Origin: Lachnospiraceae bacterium | GTDB taxonomy: Bacteria > Bacillota_A > Clostridia > Lachnospirales > Lachnospiraceae | Direction: 5' to 3' | Length of the DNA stretch: 5,917 nt | Assembly (NCBI GenBank): GCA_028694115.1 | Contig: JAQUUB010000183.1 | Span: forward strand, 1 to 5,917 | In this document: in pieces, positions 1 to 5,917 of the stretch | How the letters are laid out: every line of letters starts with the position of its first letter | Position numbering within the stretch: position 1 is the stretch's first letter | Program-made: the position numbers and the translations under genes | Notes under the pieces: generated by a model | Told to the model about the DNA's origin: nothing | Databases searched by the model: none | What the model saw: only the letters and a program-made list of their open reading frames with translations

Positions 1-16
1 TAATATAAAGTAATAC

Positions 17-58
17 AAAAATAGTAAGGTAATTTATATAATTGCTTTACTATTTTTT
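17..58 (+). terminator. A/T-rich hairpin, probable terminator of an upstream gene
   Basis: Bases 17-32 pair with 42-57 over 16 positions, including two G-U wobbles. Two more A-T pairs (33-34 with 40-41) leave a loop of about five bases. The 3' arm ends in a run of six T at 53-58. No gene end is visible in the window, so the gene it would terminate lies off the left edge. Because the 5' arm starts with five A, it could also act on the minus strand. The stem has very few G-C pairs, so an intrinsic terminator is plausible but not certain. Confidence 0.5.
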
Positions 59-75
59 ATTGATAATAAATCCCC

Positions 76-111
76 ATAAATTTACCACATTGTTTTTGTA
101 TAATGCCACTA
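76..111 (+). promoter_or_regulatory. Putative sigma-A-type promoter for the operon
   Basis: A perfect TATAAT lies at 99-104, about 48 bases before the first start codon, which would put transcription start near 111. No good -35 box is found at 16-18 bases spacing; the hexamer at 76-81 is ATAAAT. ATAAAT also occurs at 66-71, one helical turn upstream. A perfect 8-bp palindrome CACTAGTG (107-114) covers the predicted start point and could be an operator, but this is only a pattern. The weak -35 suggests the promoter may need an activator or be weak. Confidence 0.5.
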
Positions 112-151
112 GTGTAAAAAGCGATACTAAGAAACAATAGGGAGGAAGGGT

Positions 152-2362
152 ATGGAGGATAATCAAAAATCAAAAGATACTAATTTAGTACCTCTTGATA
201 AAGATTCACAAGAGAAAACAGACGTAACAAAAGATGAAATAAAAGATGAAATAAAAGATGAAATAAAAGATGAAATAAAAGATGAAATAAAAGATGGAGA
301 GGTATCTGTCATTGCTGATCTGTTACATATTTTGGGCATTAGTTCATCCAATAAGAGAAAAGCGGAATCAAGTGATATTAACAAAGAAATCGATGAAATA
401 TATGAAGCCGACATAAAACCTTTGGTATTAAATAATGACAGTGAGTTTGTAAATCAAGAGGAAGACATTAGGCCGTATAAAAATATTAAAAAAGTGTTAG
501 TTCCTTTCATGATTTTATTAGTTTGCACGGGTCTTATTTATGTAGTTATATCATTTTCAGAACCTAATCCACCGGCTGAGGATGTAGTGGGTTCCTATAG
601 CGGTAAAAATATCACAATTGAAGAATTAAAGAATTTTATATCCTTAGAGAATGCTAAAGAAGAGGAACACTATATATGCGAAACTCACGGTCGCGATCAT
701 TCAAAATGCGATCAGGTTGAAGAGTGTGAAACCCATCCGGTTGACAGCCTGGAAGGATATCGACAGTTAGTGGAAATGCTGGCTGTGGAACAAATTATAC
801 AGGAATGGGCATCGGAAGAAGGTGTTACTCAGAGAGAAGATGTACAACATGGAATAAAAGATTTATTAAGCGATGCAACTGTTGACCAGTTAATTAATCA
901 GATACATGAATCAGAAATTACACCTGAATCAATCCCTAAATGGGAGGTACAGCAATACTATGACGATAATAAGGAAACATATGGGGATCGGGCATTCAGT
1001 GAGGTGGAAGACGAAATAAGGGACATTCTTGTTCAACAAAAAGATGAGAAATTTATTCCGGAATATATCGAAAAGTTGAAGGAATCTTCCGGTTTAGAAG
1101 TGAATTTTGAATTACTTCAGGTCACCGAGCCGACGGATGAGGAAATAACAACATATTATCAAAATAATATTAAAAACTACCAAACAGCAAGGTCAGCAGA
1201 AGTCCTGGAAATCAGGATAAATACACAAAAAAAAGCAGAAGAGGCAGTGGTCAAATTGAATTCGGGAGAAACTTTTGAAAATGTTGCGACGGCTTATGCG
1301 GAAGATGGTAAGGCTTTAAAACGTACTATAGAGGAAATCGGCAATGGCAGTGAAATTGAAACTAAAGCTTTTCGTATGAGTACGAATGAAGTCAGTGACC
1401 TAATTGTCAATGAGGATGGGTCTATAAGTATAATAAAGCTGTTAAGAATATCGGAAGCAGTAGTACAACCTTTATCTGATGTTAAAAATGATATTACGGT
1501 TGTTTTACAGATTGAAAATATGGAAAAAGAGTATAACCTAAAAAAAGATGAAGCTTTATTTAGTGTACATAGTAAACGCTATACGTTGGGTGACTTTTAT
1601 ACGGAATTTAAAGAACTGTCAGAGGAATATCAAAAGGAGTTTTCCACTTTCGAAAATAAAAAGCAACTCGTAGAGATGTTAATCCAAAAAGAACTTTTGC
1701 TGGAGGAATCAGGGGAGAATAGTACTTCAGGCGAAAACCAGCATGATTTTGAGGAATTGAAAATACAATATCTTTCGCAAATATTACATACGGAAAAAGT
1801 TGATAATCAGATAACAGAGGTTTCAGAAGAAGAAATCAAACAATTTTATGATATAAATAAGAGTGATTTTGTTGAAGAGACCAGTGTGAAATTAAGTCTT
1901 ATCTGGATTGGTTTGTCGGAAGAAAACTCGGAACAGGCCAGAAAAAGGGCTGAAGAAGCCTTGGCACTGATTAACAGCGGCACAGATTTTTCAGAAGTGG
2001 CAAAACAATATTCGGAAGACAGTACTGCTGAAGCAGGAGGGCAAATTGATGAATGGTTCTATAAGGATTATCTGCCAGAAGAAGTTGGAGGAAAGATCTT
2101 TGACTTGAATATTGGGGAAGTAAGCGACATTATAGAGAGCGTTGATGGATTATTTATAGTAGAAGTCAGGGAAAAGCAAGAAGAACGACAGAAAACCTAT
2201 GAAGAAACGAAGGAAATGATAAAAGAATATCTAAATGATGAAAAACATCTGGAACTGGAATCTAAGATGGAAGAATCATTGCTAAAAGATGCAGAATTTA
2301 TTATTTATGATAAAACATTAAAAAAACTTCTGAAAGAAAAAGAAAAAGAAAAATCATCATAA
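152..2362 (+). CDS. Membrane-anchored SurA/PrsA-like foldase with degenerate parvulin (PpiC) domains
   Basis: This 736-residue protein is probably an extracytoplasmic chaperone or foldase. The start is set by GGAGG at 141-145, six bases before ATG. Residues 1-113 are charged and probably cytoplasmic, with five tandem DEIK repeats (28-47). One transmembrane helix lies at about 115-135, preceded by KNIKK, so the remainder should be outside. Residues 146-321 resemble the SurA-type helical core without a parvulin insert. A divergent parvulin-like segment follows at about 345-435, then a second helical module at 467-570. The best parvulin domain is at 576-675 (GTDFSEVAKQYSED, GGQIDEW, IGEVSDI). 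The first conserved histidine of the family is replaced (KLSLIWIG where xxxHILV is usual), and the second by Phe (GLFIVEV), so isomerase activity is doubtful. A Cys/His cluster spans residues 173-195. The tail is Lys-rich. The gene leads an operon with hflK/hflC-type genes, which suggests it works with that complex. Confidence 0.85.
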   Translation: MEDNQKSKDTNLVPLDKDSQEKTDVTKDEIKDEIKDEIKDEIKDEIKDGEVSVIADLLHILGISSSNKRKAESSDINKEIDEIYEADIKPLVLNNDSEFVNQEEDIRPYKNIKKVLVPFMILLVCTGLIYVVISFSEPNPPAEDVVGSYSGKNITIEELKNFISLENAKEEEHYICETHGRDHSKCDQVEECETHPVDSLEGYRQLVEMLAVEQIIQEWASEEGVTQREDVQHGIKDLLSDATVDQLINQIHESEITPESIPKWEVQQYYDDNKETYGDRAFSEVEDEIRDILVQQKDEKFIPEYIEKLKESSGLEVNFELLQVTEPTDEEITTYYQNNIKNYQTARSAEVLEIRINTQKKAEEAVVKLNSGETFENVATAYAEDGKALKRTIEEIGNGSEIETKAFRMSTNEVSDLIVNEDGSISIIKLLRISEAVVQPLSDVKNDITVVLQIENMEKEYNLKKDEALFSVHSKRYTLGDFYTEFKELSEEYQKEFSTFENKKQLVEMLIQKELLLEESGENSTSGENQHDFEELKIQYLSQILHTEKVDNQITEVSEEEIKQFYDINKSDFVEETSVKLSLIWIGLSEENSEQARKRAEEALALINSGTDFSEVAKQYSEDSTAEAGGQIDEWFYKDYLPEEVGGKIFDLNIGEVSDIIESVDGLFIVEVREKQEERQKTYEETKEMIKEYLNDEKHLELESKMEESLLKDAEFIIYDKTLKKLLKEKEKEKSS
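229..296 (+). repeat. In-frame 12-bp tandem repeat encoding (DEIK)5
   Basis: Five exact copies of GATGAAATAAAA occupy 233-292. Partial copies at both edges extend the tract to about 229-296. Each copy encodes Asp-Glu-Ile-Lys, giving residues 28-47 of the foldase in its predicted cytoplasmic segment. The lack of sequence drift suggests recent expansion by slippage. Since 12 is a multiple of three, copy-number change would alter length without breaking the frame. Confidence 0.95.
668..736 (+). other. Cys/His cluster in the foldase, possible metal-binding site
   Basis: Residues H173, C176, H179, H183, C186, C192 and H195 of the foldase fall within 23 positions. They follow the pattern C-x2-H-x3-H-x2-C-x5-C-x2-H, with the tetrapeptide CETH occurring twice. 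Apart from C125 in the membrane helix, the protein has no other cysteine, so the three are concentrated here. The cluster is inserted between the first helix of the SurA-like core and the QLVEML helix; the equivalent place in the second module (about residues 490-505) has no such insert. Metal binding is inferred from composition and from the neighbouring metal transporter. A disulfide is the alternative. Confidence 0.5.
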
Positions 2363-2383
2363 GAAGGTTTTAAAACAAAATGA

Positions 2384-2392
2384 AAGGCAGGA
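2384..2392 (+). promoter_or_regulatory. Ribosome binding site deciding the start at 2398
   Basis: AAGGCAGGA lies five to ten bases before ATG 2398 and gives good Shine-Dalgarno spacing. The earlier in-frame ATG at 2380 is preceded by AGAAGG (2362-2367) at 12 bases, which is too far for efficient initiation. The protein from 2398 begins MGRKEK and runs directly into the first CDF membrane helix, as is typical of the family. Confidence 0.6.
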
Positions 2393-2397
2393 TAAAC

Positions 2398-3966
2398 ATG
2401 GGAAGAAAAGAAAAAACAATTTTCATTACTCTTATTGCTAACATCATATTAATTGTATTAAGGTTTTTCTTGGCAGATTTGTCAGGAAGTATTGCACTTG
2501 CCGCAAACGCATGGCATTCCTTTACTGATGTTTTTGTATCATCAGTTGTATTTTTGGGACTGCTTGTTACTAGGCTCGGAGCGAACAGACTCAAGAAGGC
2601 GATAGGAAAAGCAGAAAATTTACTGGCCATATTTGTATCACTCTTTATTTTTTATATGGGGATAGAACTGTTGTCGGACGCCTTAAGTAATGAAAATGCT
2701 GAGTTGAAATATATCGTTTTTACGGCTTCGGGAGCCTTTGTCGGAGTTATCATAAATTATTTTATGGCAAGATACAAAATATATGTTGGTGAACAGACGA
2801 ATTCACAGAGCCTAATTGCAGACGGATATCACTCCAAAATGGATATGTACTGCTCCATAGCCGTTTTAATTGGTTTATTAGGTTCACTTTTTGGCATGAA
2901 CAGTCTTGATAAAATCGCAGCAATTGTAGCAATGGTGCTTTTAATGATTTCAGGTTTTGAAATATTTTCTTCTAATGTAAGGATGTTGCTTCATCCTCAA
3001 GAGGAAAAGAAGGAAGATAATCACCAACATTTTTCCTTCCATGGCAGTAAGAAAATGTATGCTGGAATCTTTAGTGTGTTAACAATCGCATATCTGCTAT
3101 CGGGAATATATCTTGTTAACTGGGATGAAAGAGGAATAGTGAGGAGATTTGGTAAAGTCGAAACCCAGGAGGTACAGCCTGGTATTCATTACCGTCTTCC
3201 TTATCCCATTGACCAGGTAACACTTGTTAAAAAAGATAATGTACAAAAAGTAGAAACAGGTCAACAGGAGTTGCTTACCGGAGATACAAATCTGTTGAAT
3301 GTTAATATGTCAGTACATTATACAGTTGATGATACTATAAAATATGCTTTAAATATGAATAATCTGGATGCACTTATCAGCGTGGGAGCAACAACCAGTA
3401 TCAGACAAATTGTGGGACGGGAAACAATTGACTATTTATTAACAGAAGGCAAGTCAGAAGTGGAGAAATTAGCAAAGGATGCCCTGCAGGAAATTATGGA
3501 TAAGAATAATACCGGTGTCAGGATAGTTGGAGCGCAGCTTATTGAGGTATCACCACCTGAGAGTGTACTCTCCAGTTTTCAGGATTTGGCCAGTGCAAGA
3601 CAGGATAAAGCAATCTATATTAATGAGGCAACGGCTTATAAAAACACCATTATCCCACAGGCAAACGCTGATGCTTATAAAGAAATAGCAGAAGCGGAAG
3701 CGTATAAGAATGAGAAAATAAAAACTGCAGAAGGGGATGCAGTACTGTTTTCTGAGAAACAAACTGCATATTCTGCCACGAAAGGTGTGACAGAATTTAG
3801 GATGTACATGGAAATGATGGATAAAGTACTGCCAAACGTCCAAAAAATACTATTAGGTGCAGATGTAAAAATTGATAATGCAGAGCTTTGGATTACGAAT
3901 AACATATCAAATGCTGTAGATGACAGTCAAGGACTAACAAATAATCAATTAGGAGGAACAGAGTAA
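2398..3966 (+). CDS. Fusion of a CDF metal transporter (membrane domain) with an HflK-type SPFH protein
   Basis: This 522-residue protein joins two families. Residues 1-198 are a CDF membrane domain with six predicted helices (about 7-27, 31-57, 73-96, 104-124, 148-166, 171-190). Both metal-site motifs are intact: H40-x3-D44 in helix 2 and H145-x3-D149 in helix 5, the arrangement typical of zinc-type CDF exporters. The usual cytoplasmic C-terminal domain is absent; a short charged, His-containing linker (199-218) replaces it. A seventh helix (about 219-240) leads into an HflK SPFH domain with VRRFGKV, PGIHYRLPYP, LLTGDTN and VSPPESV, then an Ala/Glu-rich coiled coil (about 400-465) and a typical C-terminus (MEMMDKVLPNVQKILL). 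The HflK part resembles the downstream HflK even in its membrane helix, so a whole HflK appears to have been attached. The family would predict Zn2+/H+ antiport plus FtsH modulation; combined function is inferred. An in-frame ATG at 2380 is an alternative start adding six residues. The stop overlaps the hflC start (TAATG), implying translational coupling. Confidence 0.9.
   Translation: MGRKEKTIFITLIANIILIVLRFFLADLSGSIALAANAWHSFTDVFVSSVVFLGLLVTRLGANRLKKAIGKAENLLAIFVSLFIFYMGIELLSDALSNENAELKYIVFTASGAFVGVIINYFMARYKIYVGEQTNSQSLIADGYHSKMDMYCSIAVLIGLLGSLFGMNSLDKIAAIVAMVLLMISGFEIFSSNVRMLLHPQEEKKEDNHQHFSFHGSKKMYAGIFSVLTIAYLLSGIYLVNWDERGIVRRFGKVETQEVQPGIHYRLPYPIDQVTLVKKDNVQKVETGQQELLTGDTNLLNVNMSVHYTVDDTIKYALNMNNLDALISVGATTSIRQIVGRETIDYLLTEGKSEVEKLAKDALQEIMDKNNTGVRIVGAQLIEVSPPESVLSSFQDLASARQDKAIYINEATAYKNTIIPQANADAYKEIAEAEAYKNEKIKTAEGDAVLFSEKQTAYSATKGVTEFRMYMEMMDKVLPNVQKILLGADVKIDNAELWITNNISNAVDDSQGLTNNQLGGTE
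3951..3956 (+). promoter_or_regulatory. Ribosome binding site of hflC inside the end of the fusion gene
   Basis: A perfect AGGAGG sits within the last codons of the upstream gene, nine bases before ATG 3966. With the one-base stop/start overlap it indicates coupled, roughly matched synthesis of the fusion protein and HflC. Confidence 0.85.
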
Positions 3967-4892
3967 TGAATAATACTACAGTAACAGTAAATCATAAGGC
4001 GGGTAAAAAAATAATGATAGGTATTGGACTCATAATCATTATATTTTTTATGACATTGATCGTATATAAAGTTGATGAAACGGAATACGCTGTAATTACC
4101 CAATTTGGAAATCCGGTAACTACTATTTCTGAGCCTGGACTTAAGTTTAAGCTTCCAGATCCCATACAATCTATTCAGCGTCTAGATAAACGAGTTCAGA
4201 TATATCAGGCAGATTCATTAGAACTTCTGACTTTGGATAAAAAAAGTGTCTCAATCAATTATTATGGAACCTGGAAAATAACAGATCCGGTTGTTTTTAT
4301 GAAAACTGTAAAGGACAGAGTTGGTGCTGAAGCGAGGTTAATGGATGTATTTTCATCGAGCATGGGTATTCAGTTCGGTAAATACAATCTTGAAGAACTG
4401 GTTAATGTTGATACAAATAAGTTAAAGCTTGATACCATGATAGAAGAAGCTGCCTTGTATGCAAAGGAACGTGTTGCAGAATATGGTATAGAAATTGTTG
4501 ATACCCAAATAAGAGTATTAAATTTTCCGGAATCGAACAAACAAAGTGTTTATGATCGAATGAAAGCAGAGCGGGAGCAGATGGCGAAGAAATATCGATC
4601 CGAAGGAAGTGAGGAAGCTGCTAAGATACGTGCGGATGCAGAAAAGGAGCAACAAATTATTTTATCGGAAGCTTATAAACAGTCACAGCAGATTAAGGGA
4701 GAAGGAGATGCTGAAGCAATCAAAATTTATGGTGAGGCGTTCCAAAAAGATTCGAATTTTTATGAATTTATTCGTACATTAGAGACCTATGAAAAAACAA
4801 TAGATGGGAATACGACATTAATACTACCATCAACTGCTGAAATTCTTAAATATCTAAGTGGTAACAGTTCGCCAAGTAATACAATAGAATAG
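3966..4892 (+). CDS. hflC: HflC, SPFH/Band 7 modulator of FtsH protease
   Basis: This 308-residue protein is a full-length HflC. It has a short N-terminus, one transmembrane helix at about 14-36, and a SPFH domain beginning DETEYAVITQFG and continuing with EPGLKFKLPDPI and RLDKRVQIY. The HflC-specific segment NFPESNKQSVYDRMKAERE is followed by the conserved KYRSEGSEEAAKIRADAEKE-like coiled coil (from about residue 208). The C-terminal signature FYEFIRTLETYEKTI and TTLILPSTAEILKYL is also present. In characterised bacteria HflC pairs with HflK in a membrane-bound oligomer that surrounds FtsH and limits its access to membrane substrates. The 'protease' label sometimes given to HflC is historical, as no protease catalytic site is recognisable. 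Here HflC is the only one for two HflK-type neighbours. It starts inside the previous gene's stop codon and ends 12 bases before the next gene. Confidence 0.95.
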   Translation: MNNTTVTVNHKAGKKIMIGIGLIIIIFFMTLIVYKVDETEYAVITQFGNPVTTISEPGLKFKLPDPIQSIQRLDKRVQIYQADSLELLTLDKKSVSINYYGTWKITDPVVFMKTVKDRVGAEARLMDVFSSSMGIQFGKYNLEELVNVDTNKLKLDTMIEEAALYAKERVAEYGIEIVDTQIRVLNFPESNKQSVYDRMKAEREQMAKKYRSEGSEEAAKIRADAEKEQQIILSEAYKQSQQIKGEGDAEAIKIYGEAFQKDSNFYEFIRTLETYEKTIDGNTTLILPSTAEILKYLSGNSSPSNTIE

Positions 4893-4896
4893 GAGG
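4891..4896 (+). promoter_or_regulatory. Ribosome binding site of the second hflK, overlapping the hflC stop
   Basis: AGGAGG shares its first two bases with the TAG stop of hflC (4890-4892) and lies eight bases before ATG 4905. This fixes the start of the downstream gene and leaves no room for a separate promoter or terminator. Confidence 0.85.
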
Positions 4897-4904
4897 TATT
4901 TAGT

Positions 4905-5917
4905 ATGAGTGACGAATTAAAGAATCCGCCAGATGTGATCGAAAGGGATAAAACTAGGAAAAAGAGAATATACATACGAAATTTATTTGAAAAGTTAAAA
5001 GTAAGCATAAGCAGGAAAAAGGAAAGTACGGCTTTCAATGATATAAAAAATGCTTTCAACCATATAAATCCGAAAAAGGCTATGATTATTTTTGCTGCTG
5101 GAGTAATCTTTATCTATTTGCTAACAGGCATCTTTATCGTAAATCCGGGAGAACAGGCAGTGATCCGCCGTTTTGGTGCAGTCCTGCCCCAGACAGTTAG
5201 TGAAGGTATCCATTATCGACTTCCATACCCTGTTGACCAGGTGCAGAAGGTCAATATATCTGAAATCAGACGGGCGGATGTGGGAATGAGTTTACCAGAG
5301 CATATGCATCAGGAGGATACCCCACAGGCGATTCAACTAATTACAGGGGATGAAAATATAATATCTTCGGAAGCAATAGTACATTATAAGGTAAAAGATG
5401 CGGCTAAATTCTTGTATAATGTAAACAGTAATGAAGAAAAACTGGTCCGCAGCAGTGTTGAATCCGCTTTGGTCAGGCTAATTGCTAATATGGCTGTTGA
5501 TGATATATTGAGTACAGAAAAGGTTCAGGCTCAGAATTTTGTGATACAGAAGTCACAGCAGATGTTAGATGAATATGGTGCTGGTATACAGATTACTGCT
5601 TTTAATATTCAAACTATCCAACCTCCGGATGCTGTAGCAGAAGCCTTCCGTGATGTTAACGCTGCAAAAGAAGATAAGGAAAAAGAGATTAATGATGCAA
5701 AAGGTTATTATAATAGTCTTATACCCGAAGCAAGGGGTAAAGCAAACACTATGATAACCCAAGCAGAGGCTTATCAAGCAGAAAAGATTAATCAAGCAAC
5801 CGGTGAAGCACAAAAGTTTGAAAGTTTGTTGGCAGAATACAAGAAAAATAGTGAAATATATACAAAAGATACAACGAAATATCGACTTCTCTTAGAAACC
5901 TTTGATAAAATCCTTCC
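4905..5917 (+). CDS. hflK: HflK, SPFH/Band 7 partner of HflC (3' end outside the window)
   Basis: The frame is open from ATG 4905 to the window end, giving 338 residues; the C-terminus is missing. Residues 1-57 are basic and probably cytoplasmic. A transmembrane helix lies at about 58-78, then a SPFH domain with NPGEQAVIRRFGAV, EGIHYRLPYPVDQV, LITGDENI and IQPPDAVAEAFRDV. An Ala/Glu/Gln-rich coiled coil follows (about 252-312), and the frame ends at LLLETFDKILP, matching the family's conserved region just before the C-terminal tail, so only a short piece is probably lost. It is paralogous to the HflK half of the CDF fusion: the membrane segments read YLLSGIYLVN there and YLLTGIFIVN here. It differs in having its own basic N-terminus and about 14 extra residues (roughly 131-144, including HMH) before LITGD. 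It probably joins HflC in an extracytoplasmic SPFH assembly. Confidence 0.93.
   Translation, partial: MSDELKNPPDVIERDKTRKKRIYIRNLFEKLKVSISRKKESTAFNDIKNAFNHINPKKAMIIFAAGVIFIYLLTGIFIVNPGEQAVIRRFGAVLPQTVSEGIHYRLPYPVDQVQKVNISEIRRADVGMSLPEHMHQEDTPQAIQLITGDENIISSEAIVHYKVKDAAKFLYNVNSNEEKLVRSSVESALVRLIANMAVDDILSTEKVQAQNFVIQKSQQMLDEYGAGIQITAFNIQTIQPPDAVAEAFRDVNAAKEDKEKEINDAKGYYNSLIPEARGKANTMITQAEAYQAEKINQATGEAQKFESLLAEYKKNSEIYTKDTTKYRLLLETFDKIL

Noticed and set aside
233..292. CRISPR-like repeat array
   Set aside because: The 12-bp units are contiguous, without spacers, and lie in frame inside a gene.
163..414. Antisense open frame of 83 codons with repeated ISSF
   Set aside because: It is the reverse of the DEIK repeat tract inside a well-supported gene, and has no ribosome binding site or recognisable domain.
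515..529. Lipoprotein signal at C125 of the foldase, as in PrsA
   Set aside because: The residues before Cys are LLV, not the small residue needed at -1, and the helix continues past the Cys, 125 residues into the protein.
2363..2397. Terminator or new promoter between the foldase and the fusion gene
   Set aside because: The 35-base gap contains no stable inverted repeat with a T-run and no recognisable -35/-10 pair; it mainly holds ribosome binding sequence.
2370..2630. Antisense open frame opposite the CDF helices
   Set aside because: Its hydrophobic character mirrors the membrane-coding strand, and it has no independent support.
2398..3966. The CDF-HflK fusion as an assembly error or frameshift artefact
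   Set aside because: The frame is continuous across a plausible linker, the HflK helix is preserved, the topology works, and codon use looks uniform across the junction. Read-level confirmation would still be useful.
5565..5813. Antisense Cys-rich open frame opposite hflK
   Set aside because: It is the complement of the Ala/Glu-rich coiled-coil codons (GCA, GAA) of HflK, not a real gene.

Overview
The window is A+T-rich, with strong AGGAGG-type ribosome binding sites, short or overlapping gene junctions and a TATAAT -10 box. Together with the protein types this suggests a low-GC Firmicute, most likely an anaerobic Clostridia-type bacterium. That placement is an inference; no taxonomic marker gene is present.

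Layout: positions 1-151 hold an A/T-rich hairpin that looks like the terminator of an upstream gene, then a probable promoter and a leader with a good Shine-Dalgarno. Four tightly spaced plus-strand genes follow, with no terminator between them, so they form one probable operon. (1) 152-2362 encodes a membrane-anchored, multi-module SurA/PrsA-like foldase with degenerate parvulin domains and a Cys/His cluster. (2) 2398-3966 encodes a fusion of a six-helix cation diffusion facilitator (CDF) metal transporter to a complete HflK-type SPFH/Band 7 protein. (3) 3966-4892 encodes HflC and overlaps gene 2 by one base. (4) From 4905 to beyond the right edge lies a second, conventional HflK, cut by the window end at residue 338.

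In other bacteria HflK and HflC form a membrane-anchored SPFH assembly around the FtsH protease and modulate membrane-protein quality control. Here one HflC lies between two HflK paralogues, and one of these carries a metal transporter with an intact HxxxD/HxxxD binding site where the usual CDF cytoplasmic domain would be. Topology prediction is consistent: CDF helices 1-6 end in the cytoplasm, and the seventh helix (HflK's own) places the SPFH domain outside, on the same side as the foldase domain. The most interesting reading, as a hypothesis, is an extracytoplasmic protein-quality-control assembly with a built-in divalent-metal exporter and a chaperone partner carrying a possible metal-binding cluster. 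FtsH itself is not in the window.
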